From positions 1,674,001-1,738,000 of the forward strand of contig NZ_JAKVLR010000001.1 of assembly GCF_022484265.1 (NCBI RefSeq): a stretch of DNA of 64,000 nt. Reading direction: 5' to 3'. Position 1 is the first letter of the stretch. Every line of letters begins with the position of its first letter. Positions 48,037-56,783 of this stretch are shown piece by piece. The notes beneath the pieces are model-generated. The model worked only from the letters and a program-made list of their open reading frames with translations. It was not told the origin of the DNA and searched no databases. Made by a program: the position numbers and the translations under genes. The stretch comes from Companilactobacillus sp. GTDB taxonomy: Bacteria; Bacillota; Bacilli; Lactobacillales; Lactobacillaceae.

Positions 48037-48354
48037 ATGGGCGCAGTAGGAACATCAATGGAAGCACAACAGATTGCAGCCTTAGAAACGGCCGTCAAAG
48101 TAATGCAAGCAGCCAAACCAGGATTAAGTGCTGTTGGAACAACATTACTACAAGATAAGTCTTCAGTTTTCGATTCAGAGTGGAGTGGCGACACAAGAAA
48201 TAAATTTGATCAACGTATAGACAAAGCGATAGCTGACAATAAAAAAGATAAATCAAGAAACAGTAAGAATATAGCTGTGTCAAAGGCAAGAATAGCCAAA
48301 TTAAAGGCTAAGGAGGCGTCTGACCTCGCTAAGGCAGCCACATTAGTGATATGA
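48037..48354 (+). CDS. Small helical type VII partner protein
   Basis: Start chosen at ATG 48037, 8 nt after GGGGG; the ATG at 48031 is too close to it. The 105-residue product is helical, with a WxG-like turn SEWSGDTRNKFD in the middle and a Lys/Ala-rich C-terminal helix. Size and place resemble the DUF5082/YwqH-like small proteins encoded before LXG-type effectors, which act as targeting partners or chaperones. Its stop overlaps the next start (ATGA). It has no signal peptide, as expected for type VII cargo. Family assignment is by pattern and not certain. Confidence 0.65.
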   Translation: MGAVGTSMEAQQIAALETAVKVMQAAKPGLSAVGTTLLQDKSSVFDSEWSGDTRNKFDQRIDKAIADNKKDKSRNSKNIAVSKARIAKLKAKEASDLAKAATLVI

Positions 48355-48629
48355 CAAAGATATCTATCGATCCATCAGCGTTTCAAAACAGTATTTCAAG
48401 TGCTAAAGGTTCAGTAAGTAGTCTTCAAGGCAATAAGTTAACAGCAACGGATCTTAATGGAACTACCTTGAATCCATTTGTTCAATTGATCCAAGTAGAG
48501 AAAGAAATAGATTCAAAAATAAGTGTTTATGTGAATGTCGCTCAAAATGATACGAATCAGTTTGACATAACACAACAGAAAGTTTTGGAAGCTGACAACA
48601 TAATTAGCGGTGGTTTCAATAATATGTAG
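48351..48629 (+). CDS. Small type VII partner protein (TIGR04197/DUF3130-like)
   Basis: A 92-residue protein starting within the stop of the previous gene (ATGA overlap). The N-terminus KISIDPSAFQNSISSAKGSV resembles SACOL2603-type type VII proteins, in which a short IxxD-x-F motif is followed by a long helix pair. In streptococci such proteins bind the N-terminal domain of the effector encoded next to them and help present it to the secretion machine. The effector candidate starts 16 nt downstream with AAGGAGGG, so the context agrees. Homology was judged by eye. Confidence 0.65.
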   Translation: MTKISIDPSAFQNSISSAKGSVSSLQGNKLTATDLNGTTLNPFVQLIQVEKEIDSKISVYVNVAQNDTNQFDITQQKVLEADNIISGGFNNM

Positions 48630-48645
48630 TTAAGGAGGGAAACTT

Positions 48646-50067
48646 ATGGGGAAATTAGATTCGATCAGTCGTAATGTGTTGAGTGGATTGGCAGATCCAA
48701 TGAATACACATCAATCATCTAGTGGTACGTTTTCTTCAGGATCATCTTCGGTAGGATCCGCATCATTTCCAGCCGGTGGCGGCTTGCCAATGATAAATGT
48801 TGCTAATCTTATTTCAACAAATAATATGTTGAAGAGTCAATCCAATGCAATGAAAAACGCACTCGGTGAAACGGGGCAGAAAATGAATTCCGTTCCTGAT
48901 GCCAATGGCTTTTCTGGGAATATGCAAAAGCAAATGAAAGGCTATACTGAGGAGACACATATTGGAGATACTCAAAAGTTATCCAGTAATCTGGATGTCT
49001 TAACAGCGGAGTTTGATTCACTTTTGAGTGTCTTCAAAGGTGTTGATGGAAGTGACAGTGCAATAATCAAGAATTCACTACTTGAAGATCTGATCGGACA
49101 ATTATCAGGAGTACCTTCACAGAATGATTCAGCGGTATCAGCAGCTAATAAAGGTGCCAAGATGGCTGAGAATGCGTTTGCCGAAGTAACAATGCTAAGC
49201 AAAAGTACTAGTACGGCGATCAATGATACAAAGAAACATGTGATTAAAGTAAAAGAACAAATGGAAGAATTCAATGGACTTGGAGTCAATTTGAATCCAA
49301 CACAGATATCTAATGACTGGAAGAACGTGCATGTATCGATCACAGTTAACCAGATGAAGAACAAGAAGAGTAAGAAGGTCAAACTTAATGGTAAGTCTAA
49401 GACCAATAAATCAAATAGTAAAAAGAAAGATAAACGTACTGTTATCCAAAGAGGTCTGGATGATTATTTGAAAAAAATGGATGTTACTCGAACTAAAAAA
49501 GAAAAGAAGATAATAATAAAACAAATTAGAATTGCGATGAAGGGTAAAAATATTAAGGGAAAGAAGTTAACAAGTCTGATCCAAAATACGTATGATAAAT
49601 GGGCAAATTCAATCCTTATTAATAAAAGAAATAAGGCAGTTTATGATGGTATTGCCGACGATTTTTTCATTAAAGCTGCAGGAAAGATGGTTTCAACTTT
49701 CAAGAATCCTAAATCTGGATCGGGATTTGAGAATGTAATGACGGCAATAAAAACGTCAAAAGAAACACTAGATATGTACAATGATAATAGACAATATTTT
49801 AGTCCTCAAAGGTCGGCATGGAGAACAACAGATGCAACAATAATTGCGGCATATGGTGCACCGGTGGCAACGGCAATAGGAACAAGATTTCATATACCAA
49901 TTACAACTGGTGCCGCAGCTGTTGTTGGTTTAGAGAACATGTCTGACAATAAGGATGTCGAACCAGGAACATACGTTTCGGGTAAAAAGGCATATATTCA
50001 AACAATGAAGACATATAATGAGCAAGTTGAACACATGTATCCAAATATGGAGGGGAACACTAAGTGA
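48646..50067 (+). CDS. Candidate type VII secreted effector (TspA-like toxin)
   Basis: A 473-residue protein without signal peptide. Residues 1-60 are Ser/Gly-rich, about 60-230 form a helical region in the position of an LXG-type targeting domain, about 235-270 is a Lys/Asn/Ser-rich linker (KNKKSKKVKLNGKSKTNKSN), and the rest is an unknown C-terminal domain with a Gly/Ala-rich hydrophobic stretch (TDATIIAAYGAPVATAIGTR, PITTGAAAVVGLE) suited to enter a membrane. Length, genetic setting and the following DUF443-like gene resemble Staphylococcus aureus TspA, a membrane-depolarising toxin of about 470 residues. The stop overlaps the next start. Toxicity is inferred. Confidence 0.6.
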   Translation: MGKLDSISRNVLSGLADPMNTHQSSSGTFSSGSSSVGSASFPAGGGLPMINVANLISTNNMLKSQSNAMKNALGETGQKMNSVPDANGFSGNMQKQMKGYTEETHIGDTQKLSSNLDVLTAEFDSLLSVFKGVDGSDSAIIKNSLLEDLIGQLSGVPSQNDSAVSAANKGAKMAENAFAEVTMLSKSTSTAINDTKKHVIKVKEQMEEFNGLGVNLNPTQISNDWKNVHVSITVNQMKNKKSKKVKLNGKSKTNKSNSKKKDKRTVIQRGLDDYLKKMDVTRTKKEKKIIIKQIRIAMKGKNIKGKKLTSLIQNTYDKWANSILINKRNKAVYDGIADDFFIKAAGKMVSTFKNPKSGSGFENVMTAIKTSKETLDMYNDNRQYFSPQRSAWRTTDATIIAAYGAPVATAIGTRFHIPITTGAAAVVGLENMSDNKDVEPGTYVSGKKAYIQTMKTYNEQVEHMYPNMEGNTK

Positions 50068-50732
50068 TAAACAGTAAAATTATTCAAGAAGATTTATCAG
50101 ATAGACACTGGATAATGCCGTTTCCTAAGATATTTAGGATTGATGATGATTTATATATTGTGGATTTTTTATCAAATTGGAAAACTTATTTTTTTCCATT
50201 TTTTGTTTGGCACATGAATAGTTTTAAGTGTACAAAAGTTTCGTTAACGGATAATCCAAATTTTATTATACAGTTTGGAAAAGCCAATCAAAAATATATG
50301 CCTGTGCTTACCATATTTTATTATATTTGTCAGTTTATGGTTTTACGAATGATTGGTCAATTTGGATATGCAATATCAATAGATGGAGAGGAACAAACTT
50401 ATTGGGTTCCGTTTGTCTTGATTATTATTGGAATACCTCTGTTTTCAGTGACAAACAAGATATTTATATCATTATTGTCTTACTTTTGGGGAGTGAAAAA
50501 GGTTGGAGAAACTATAAGAATCAAACTCAAACCGATAAACTACACTATTGCTAATCCAATAAATGTAGCACTTGGAACTTTGATTATGACTGGGACAGTG
50601 TATTATTTGATGATGTCAAATGGAGCAGGAACGGATACACTTTTATACATTTTATCTGCATTGATTATTTCATCTGGTTGTATACTTGTTGATGTGCATT
50701 CCAATACCGTCAGTATTCAAGAAATTAATTAA
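50064..50732 (+). CDS. DUF443-like membrane protein, candidate immunity protein
   Basis: GTG start at 50064 overlaps the effector stop by four bases, with GGAGGGG upstream. The 222-residue product has a soluble N-terminus resembling DUF443 proteins (PFPKIFRIDDDLYIVDFLSN followed by a YFFPFFVWHM segment) and about five hydrophobic segments (for example FVLIIIGIPLFSV and LLYILSALIISSGCILV). DUF443 proteins are the 'tandem five-TM' family of staphylococci, and one member, TsaI, protects against TspA. The coupling to the effector fits a toxin-immunity pair acting at the membrane. Similarity was judged by eye. Confidence 0.65.
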   Translation: MINSKIIQEDLSDRHWIMPFPKIFRIDDDLYIVDFLSNWKTYFFPFFVWHMNSFKCTKVSLTDNPNFIIQFGKANQKYMPVLTIFYYICQFMVLRMIGQFGYAISIDGEEQTYWVPFVLIIIGIPLFSVTNKIFISLLSYFWGVKKVGETIRIKLKPINYTIANPINVALGTLIMTGTVYYLMMSNGAGTDTLLYILSALIISSGCILVDVHSNTVSIQEIN

Positions 50733-50747
50733 GGCAAAAGGGAATTT

Positions 50748-51456
50748 ATGAGCAATAAAGTATTCACACGTGTCATCTATGGCCTCTTAGTTGTAGTTGG
50801 ACTCTCATTCATTGCCCTTGGTATTCTCAATACTTCTTGGGGACACTCAGTACTCATGGGCCACTATGTTGACTCTACAGAAGATATTTCTAAGTCTAAG
50901 TTGAAATCTAACAAGAAGATACCAACTAGTTTTGATGCTTCAAAAAGTAAAAGCAGTATCTACCAGTGATCTCTTAGCTTCTTATCGCGGGGATAAAAAC
51001 GTTATCGGATTTATGTCAATTCCAAGTAGAAAAATAAAGAATCAGATTTATAACGGTTATGGTGATAACGGTCAAAACATGCTTTACGAGGTCTCAACAA
51101 TGAAACCTGAACAAGTAATGGGCGCAGGTAATTATGCTTCGGCGGTACATTACATGGATGGGAACACAGTTTTTCATAATTTACACAACGTAAACTTTGG
51201 TGACATGGTCTACTTAACTGATCTGAACCTTATCTATAAATATAGGGTCACTAAGAAGATCGGTAAGAAGTCACCATATAATACTGATGTGATCAAGGAT
51301 TGACCGGGAGAACAGACAGTGACGATGATCACATGTGCTGACTATGACAATGGTATCCAGCACGGGTCTATGCGAACGAAGGTCCAAGCTGAATTAGTTT
51401 CCACTTCTACCAGTTCTATCCAACAGCTCAAAAAACATCATTTATATAAATACTAA
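50748..51456 (+). pseudogene. srtA: Class A sortase pseudogene
   Basis: The first part (frame of ATG 50748, with AAAGGGAA upstream) gives a membrane helix VIYGLLVVVGLSFIALGIL and stops at 50969. The rest reads in the +1 frame: IGFMSIPS, the catalytic His in ASAVHYMDG, the catalytic Cys in MITCADYDNG and the Arg in GSMRTKVQAELV. Removing one A from the A5 run at 50942-50946 restores one frame (FDASKVKAVSTSDLL). A second lesion, TGA at 51301-51303, lies just before the Cys motif. With both lesions no active enzyme can be made. A functional sortase is probably elsewhere in the genome. Confidence 0.88.
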
Positions 51457-51711
51457 TCTAAAAATTCAGAAATAAACATACTAAATTTAATAGGAAACCA
51501 TAATCCCGTCGGATTAAGATTTCCTATTATGGTTAGTTTGTTTAATTAGGTGTTCGGATTAATTTTACAATTTATAATAATATATAAAGCGAATAAACGT
51601 ATTTAGTTTTCATCACATATAATAAACTGAATATGTATATATTTTTTTGATGATGCATAAAACAATAAAGATTAACTAGTTTTTGAAAAATAATATGTGC
51701 AATGGGCAAGC
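51457..51711. other. Non-coding stretch after the sortase pseudogene
   Basis: A hairpin with imperfect arms AATAGGAAAccaTAATCC (51489-51506) and GGATTAagaTTTCCTATT (51511-51528) follows the pseudogene. It lacks a clear T-run. Nothing else is recognised here. Confidence 0.4.
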
Positions 51712-51726
51712 AGGAGGATGATAAAT

Positions 51727-51854
51727 ATGAATGACCAAAATATACAAAATTCAGTGCTAAATGTGATTGTGGCCATACTCAAGCCGATATTAAGTCCATC
51801 AGGATTACCGAGCAATTGATTAACGAATGTTGTTTATTGATTCCGGAAAGCTAA
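51727..51854 (+). pseudogene. Tiny frameshifted coding remnant with a strong ribosome site
   Basis: AGGAGG at 51712-51717 is well placed before ATG 51727, which opens only 30 codons (MNDQNIQNSVLN to TGA 51817). In another frame the sequence from 51753 reads more like protein, with a CxCGH motif (SAKCDCGHTQADIKSIRITE) and a stop at 51852-51854. A frameshift near 51750 would join both into one small Cys-containing protein of about 42 residues. Function unknown. Confidence 0.3.
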
Positions 51855-52018
51855 AAATTTGGTTGTATTATTAATTCTCTTTGCTGAAAAATCTTTGGTT
51901 TTTTATTGATTGTTTTAATTGTAATTTAAGGCGAAAAGGGTAACAAATTAAATCAAAATGATAATATGATTTTTGTAAAACGGTATTTATAGAAAATCGT
52001 TTACATTTACGAATTAAC

Positions 52019-52056
52019 CAAAATAGACGACATTTCAAACATGTGTCGTCTATTTT
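52019..52056. terminator. Bidirectional terminator
   Basis: AAATAGACGACA (52021-52032) pairs with TGTCGTCTATTT (52044-52055) and is flanked by A and T runs. It lies downstream of the minus-strand secreted-protein gene. Confidence 0.75.
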
Positions 52057-52119
52057 AATAAAAATGAAAGGATATTCTATTGTAAAATTCAATATGTCTG
52101 TTTTTTGATAAGCACTAGA

Positions 52120-52434
52120 TTAGTGATTAGCAACAGAGTTTGAAATGAAATTCCACTCATTATCTATTTTCTGATTTTCTGTGGTGGACGTGTTCTTTGC
52201 ATCAAAATCATATGCGATTTTTGCAGCATTAAAATGTTCATTACTGTAATCAGTAGGAAGCTCATTTTTATCGTAATTTAACGTTCCCCAATACAATAAG
52301 TTTGATGCCTGTTGAAAGTCTCCGGTTAACTTATTATTACTAGATGAAGCCTTAACTGACGACGCTGATGATACGGACAAAAACAGTAAAATTGAAAGTG
52401 TTCCCAATAAAAAGGAGACTCTTATTCTTTTCAT
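52120..52434 (-). CDS. Small secreted protein of unknown function
   Basis: A 104-residue product with a clear signal peptide (RIRVSFLLGTLSILLFLSVS, cleavage near VKA-S). The mature part of about 75 residues is rich in Asn, Asp, Ser and Lys (NNKLTGDFQQASNLLYWGTL) and lacks Cys and membrane segments. GGGAG precedes the ATG. I do not recognise the family. It stands alone on the minus strand next to a tiny peptide gene and upstream of a bidirectional terminator. Confidence 0.75.
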   Translation of the reverse strand: MKRIRVSFLLGTLSILLFLSVSSASSVKASSSNNKLTGDFQQASNLLYWGTLNYDKNELPTDYSNEHFNAAKIAYDFDAKNTSTTENQKIDNEWNFISNSVANH

Positions 52435-52532
52435 ATTTTTTCTCCCTGTTCAAATAGTCTATGTAGATTGTCTTTTTTGATAAATAATAGCTTCGAAATT
52501 GTTGTTGTGCGAATTATTTGTCAAATTAAATA

Positions 52533-52634
52533 TTAATTAAATAGTGATGGTTGAAGACAATATGCCTCTGAACCACCTACGGTAAGACATGAATAATAAA
52601 TAGTTGCTGCATTATCTAAAGAATTTACATACAT
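52533..52634 (-). CDS. Possible 33-residue peptide gene
   Basis: ATG at 52634 follows the very G-rich GGGGGGGAG (plus-strand run of C at about 52645-52651). The peptide begins MYVNSLDNAATIYYS and has two Cys eight residues apart (YSCLTVGGSEAYCLQ), then ends in SLFN. There is no signal peptide. AT-rich -10-like sequences (TATCAT, TATAAA) lie upstream on the same strand. It could be a real small peptide or a chance frame. Confidence 0.35.
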   Translation of the reverse strand: MYVNSLDNAATIYYSCLTVGGSEAYCLQPSLFN

Positions 52635-52784
52635 GGATAAATCTCCCCCCCTTGTTTATTTATAAAATTATGATAACCCTTTTTCCGATTCGTGTCATTT
52701 AGTAGCAGTTTTTAGTCCAATCAGCAGACAAAATCGAACACATGTTTTACAATGTTACATGCATGTGAAAGGTGGTGGGTCGAA

Positions 52785-55157
52785 TTGGCTACTAAAATTG
52801 GTATTCGGACTTTAGTTGAATTTGTTTTGCGTAGTGGCGACTTGGTGGAGTCCAAGGGTGGTCAAAATACGGCCTTAATGGGTGCTAAGATCCATCGCCG
52901 GATTCAGGGAACACGTTCAGAGAACTACGAAAGCGAAGTTTATCTGAAAAAAACTGTCACGATGAATGGTCAAGATTACGACGTGTCAGGTCGTGCTGAC
53001 GGGATTTTGATTGAAGATGGTCAAGCGATGATCGAGGAGATCAAAACGTCTGATCAAAAGTTCGCCGACATCAGCGACAACACGATGGAACTGTACTGGG
53101 GTCAGGTCAAAGTATACGGCCACATCTTGCTCGAGGACCATCCGGAGTTTGACGATGTCACTCTAGAACTAACTTACATTCAAGTCGACGAAGAAAAGAC
53201 TACCCAAGTTGAAAAAACTTTTTCGCGTGAAGAACTAGCTAAATTTTTTGAAAAATTAATTACTGAGTATGAATTTTGGCTGAAATTACGTGCTGATATG
53301 CGCAAGACTCGCAATGAGTCGATCGTACCGATGCCATTTCCATTTCCAGAATTTCGAACCGGGCAGCATGAGCTTGCGGCTGCAGTGTACAAGACGATTT
53401 GTCTGAAAAAACGTTTGTTTGTTGAAGCGCCAACGGGAACCGGTAAGACTATCTCGACTCTGTTTCCTGCCGTCAAGGCAATGGGTGAGGACCGAATCGA
53501 GCGATTGTTTTACTTAACGGCCAAGCAAAGCACGCGCCACGTGGCTGAAGAAGCTATCGAATTGATGAGCGAAAAAGGTTTGAAGTTAAAGAGCATCACT
53601 TTGACTGCCAAGGAGCAGATCAGATTTCCGGAAGAAAAAGATCTGTTGCCGGAAAAAAATCCTTACATGATTGGCTACTATGACCGATTGAAGCCAGCTT
53701 TGAAGGACATCTTAGTTCATGAAAACAGCATCACCCGACCGGTGATTGAGCGATACGCTAAAAAACATACGTTGGATCCATTTGAATTCTCGTTGGATAC
53801 TTCGCTTTTTTGCGATGTCATTATTTGTGACTACAATTATTTGTTCGATCCGTTGGTCTACTTGCAACGATTTTTCACTGAAAAAGACGACGACAATTTC
53901 TTCTTGATTGATGAGGTCCACAACTTGGTCAGCCGTTCGCGGGACATGTATTCTGCCGAGGTAACTAACGTTGGGATAGATGAGTTGCTGAAGCAGGCTG
54001 CTGCTCAGAAGAAAGGGACTAAACGTCTGCAAACGCAGCTGAAAAAAGTCGATAAAGCCTTTAGCGACATTAAGGTCACGCTTGAGATTTTGCATAAGAC
54101 GGACTTAGTGACAGCTGACGTACCGAAAGATTTGATCAAGATCCTCAATAAGTTTAATGAGTTCATTACTGACTGGTTAAAAGACCGAGAGCAGACTGAT
54201 TTTGTCAAAGCTGTTCGCGATTACTTTTTTGCGTGTCTGCAATTCGTTAAGATCAATGGATTTTATGACGATACTTATCAAACACGGATCGTTGTCGACG
54301 GCGACAAGGTTTCAATCAAACAGATCTGTTTAGATCCGAGTTATTTCTTGGATCAGTCAATGAAATTAGGTTCCGGTGCCGTGCTGTTTTCAGCCACGTT
54401 GTCGCCAATGGACTATTATCAAAACGTGTTGGGTGGTATCGACAATAGTTTGGCGTATCAGTTGCCATCGCCATTTCCAACCAACAATCAAGAAATTTTG
54501 GTCACGCAATTTATTCAAACGACTTATTATCAACGCGAAAGCAATGAACCTTATATCGTGGCAAGTTTATACGACTTGATCAAGGCTAAACAGGGCAATT
54601 ATCTATTCTTTTTCCCATCATATGGTTATTTGAGACAGATCAGGACTACTTTTGAAAAAGAGCATCCAGAGGTCGAAACGATTGCCCAAGAATCTGCCAT
54701 GGATGCGCAAGCTCGACAGGACTTCTTAGATAAGTTTCAAAAAGATCCCGACCAAACGTTAGTTGGATTTGCTGTATTAGGTGGAATCTTTTCTGAAGGT
54801 ATCGACCTGCGTGGAGACCGTCTGATCGGCGTAGCGGTTGTTAGTGTCGGGTTGCCTGGATTGAGTGCCGAGAATAACTTATTGAAAGAATATTATGACA
54901 ATGAAAACGGACAAGGATTTGCTTATGCCTACCAGTTGCCAGGGATGAACAATGTTTTGCAGGCTGCCGGTAGATTAATTAGAAGCGCCCAGGATGTGGG
55001 CATAATCTTGTTGCTCGACCAGCGTTTTGCCAGCCAACGTTACGTTCAACTTTTTCCACAGCACTGGCACGGGTTCAAACGGATCTCATCCTTGAAGAGA
55101 TTGAACGAAGAGATCAACAACTTTTGGAAAAATCGAGGTGAGTCGCATGAAGACTAA
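52785..55157 (+). CDS. Cas4-like nuclease/XPD-DinG helicase fusion
   Basis: Start chosen at TTG 52785 because AAAGGTGGTG precedes it; an in-frame ATG at 52752 has no ribosome site. The 790-residue protein begins with a PD-(D/E)XK domain (VSGRADGI with Asp, IEEIKTS with Glu and Lys). A superfamily 2 helicase of XPD/DinG type follows: Walker A APTGTGKT near 215, DEVH box FFLIDEVHNL, SATLSPMDYY, and motif VI QAAGRLIRSAQ. The Cys residues that hold the iron-sulfur cluster in XPD relatives appear lost (KNPYMIGYYD and LDPFEFSLD at their places). It probably unwinds DNA in repair or defence. It overlaps the next gene by 11 nt. Confidence 0.85.
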   Translation: MATKIGIRTLVEFVLRSGDLVESKGGQNTALMGAKIHRRIQGTRSENYESEVYLKKTVTMNGQDYDVSGRADGILIEDGQAMIEEIKTSDQKFADISDNTMELYWGQVKVYGHILLEDHPEFDDVTLELTYIQVDEEKTTQVEKTFSREELAKFFEKLITEYEFWLKLRADMRKTRNESIVPMPFPFPEFRTGQHELAAAVYKTICLKKRLFVEAPTGTGKTISTLFPAVKAMGEDRIERLFYLTAKQSTRHVAEEAIELMSEKGLKLKSITLTAKEQIRFPEEKDLLPEKNPYMIGYYDRLKPALKDILVHENSITRPVIERYAKKHTLDPFEFSLDTSLFCDVIICDYNYLFDPLVYLQRFFTEKDDDNFFLIDEVHNLVSRSRDMYSAEVTNVGIDELLKQAAAQKKGTKRLQTQLKKVDKAFSDIKVTLEILHKTDLVTADVPKDLIKILNKFNEFITDWLKDREQTDFVKAVRDYFFACLQFVKINGFYDDTYQTRIVVDGDKVSIKQICLDPSYFLDQSMKLGSGAVLFSATLSPMDYYQNVLGGIDNSLAYQLPSPFPTNNQEILVTQFIQTTYYQRESNEPYIVASLYDLIKAKQGNYLFFFPSYGYLRQIRTTFEKEHPEVETIAQESAMDAQARQDFLDKFQKDPDQTLVGFAVLGGIFSEGIDLRGDRLIGVAVVSVGLPGLSAENNLLKEYYDNENGQGFAYAYQLPGMNNVLQAAGRLIRSAQDVGIILLLDQRFASQRYVQLFPQHWHGFKRISSLKRLNEEINNFWKNRGESHED

Positions 55158-55863
55158 ATTGACGAAAAATTTGGAGAGTACGCTGTATCAATATTGTTAC
55201 GAACAACAAGCATATGTGGTCGAAGAGGTGTCGATGCCTGATAAAAAAGGAATCGTCGATACTTTGAGCTATCAGCAATTGCCGGATGGTTCGATCGAGT
55301 GGCGTTGCTACGAATTAAAGGTCACTAAATCTGATTTTCATTCTAAGGCTAAGCTGTCGTTTATCGGCAATTACAACTATTTCGTGCTCCCGCAAAAATT
55401 ATATGAAGAGGTTGCCGATGAAATCCCCAGTCATATTGGCGTTTTGATCTATCGTGAATTCGATAAAAAAGCGATGGATCTAGCACCGCAGACTTTGCGT
55501 GCTCCTGGATTTTTAACGGTGGCTAAAAAAGCTCAGTATCAAGACTTACAGGTGGATGAAAAACAATTGACTAGTCACTTTGTGGCCTCGCTTTTTCGAG
55601 AAGTTGACAAGGCTAAGAAGGTTGAAAAAGGTCTGCAATTATATTCAGATGACAAGTTGTTCAAGGAACTGAAGAAACGCGCCAAAAAGGGCTATGACAT
55701 CTATAAACCAGATCACAACTTGTACGACCGCTTTATCGATGACACGCAAACGGATGCCGTGGATGCCTTACAAGAAGAGCTCGATGCCAGAAATGCTGAG
55801 TATCAGGAGTTAAAACTCAAGTACGAGGAACTGGTTCACCCTAATTTGGAGGGTAAAGTATGA
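55147..55863 (+). CDS. PD-(D/E)XK nuclease-like protein (MmcB-like) with coiled-coil tail
   Basis: Start chosen at ATG 55147, six nucleotides after GAGGTGA; GTG 55138 lies inside that site. The 238-residue protein has a nuclease-like core: Asp in GIVDTLSY, the Glu-x-Lys pair in CYELKVTKSDF and a following NYFVLPQKLY strand, an arrangement like MmcB DNA-repair proteins. The C-terminus is a helical segment (VDALQEELDARNAEYQELKL). It overlaps the helicase gene upstream and the sce7725 gene downstream (ATGA), so all three are co-expressed. It could be a DNA-end nuclease or an inactive relative. Confidence 0.7.
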   Translation: MKTKLTKNLESTLYQYCYEQQAYVVEEVSMPDKKGIVDTLSYQQLPDGSIEWRCYELKVTKSDFHSKAKLSFIGNYNYFVLPQKLYEEVADEIPSHIGVLIYREFDKKAMDLAPQTLRAPGFLTVAKKAQYQDLQVDEKQLTSHFVASLFREVDKAKKVEKGLQLYSDDKLFKELKKRAKKGYDIYKPDHNLYDRFIDDTQTDAVDALQEELDARNAEYQELKLKYEELVHPNLEGKV

Positions 55864-56783
55864 GTTATTATCCATATTTACGCGGCCGGATGTATGACCT
55901 GCTGGCCTTACGGGAAGCTTGCGAGGAGGGCGACTTGGGCCAAGACATTATTCCAGTTATTGAACCGGTCAGAGACTCTAAGGAGTTACAGCAGACAGTC
56001 CAAGTTTTGATTGACCACGAACAGCCATTTAGCGTCGTTGCAAACCCTCAAGTCAGCGTTTATGGTCTCAACGATACCAAGCTGTATCCACTGCCAGACT
56101 TGACTCAGTATCCATTTTTCCATCCGAGCGCTATTCTGGCACCGGATTTCAGTAGCGAGTTTCTTGCTGCAAGTGAAGGTCAGACTAGTTTTTTAATAGC
56201 GAAGAATTACGAACTGCTTAAAGCTTATGAGAACTCACGCATTTTGAAAAAAGTTAGCGGAGTCATGATTCCGGAAGTTGCTCGACTGCATCAAATTGTC
56301 GGGTCTAAGGCAATCTCGCTGACTGATCCACTTGCGTTTGTTCCGCATGTAGAAGATTACGCAGAAATTGACGATGAATTTTTCGAATCTGCCAATTGGT
56401 ACCAACAAATCGATAATTACCAAGGATTTGGCGATTACTCGATGGTCGGCAGCGTCTATTTCGACAAGGGATTCGCTTCTCGGGCGATAGCTCTGCACAT
56501 TATTTACGTCACTAAAGACGGCAGTTTGCGGATCCATCACTTCGTGTCTGACAGTAACGAAACGATGAGTGGCCAGAAAGATAAATTTTTCGAAGCTTTG
56601 AAAAAATTAGTCTTGTGGGCGCCTGACAACTTGAAGGGATTAAACGACACGACGGCGTTACGTGAATTGTTAGCCTACGACCAGCAGACGAAGTTCCCCG
56701 GACTGGGCAAAGTTAAGAAACTTTCGCTCAAGCATCATTTCCAATTAATGCATCGATTATTCGAATTGAAGGCAAACAAATAA
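55860..56783 (+). CDS. sce7725 family protein
   Basis: A 307-residue soluble protein starting YYPYLRGRMYDLLALREA, the hallmark beginning of sce7725 proteins, followed by DIIPVIEPVRDS. The family is often paired with the sce7726 nuclease-like family and is suspected, without proof, to act in phage defence or DNA transactions. Here the partner upstream is an MmcB-like nuclease and the first gene is a nuclease-helicase, so a three-gene DNA-processing unit is likely. The ATG overlaps the previous stop. A terminator follows directly. Confidence 0.75.
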   Translation: MSYYPYLRGRMYDLLALREACEEGDLGQDIIPVIEPVRDSKELQQTVQVLIDHEQPFSVVANPQVSVYGLNDTKLYPLPDLTQYPFFHPSAILAPDFSSEFLAASEGQTSFLIAKNYELLKAYENSRILKKVSGVMIPEVARLHQIVGSKAISLTDPLAFVPHVEDYAEIDDEFFESANWYQQIDNYQGFGDYSMVGSVYFDKGFASRAIALHIIYVTKDGSLRIHHFVSDSNETMSGQKDKFFEALKKLVLWAPDNLKGLNDTTALRELLAYDQQTKFPGLGKVKKLSLKHHFQLMHRLFELKANK

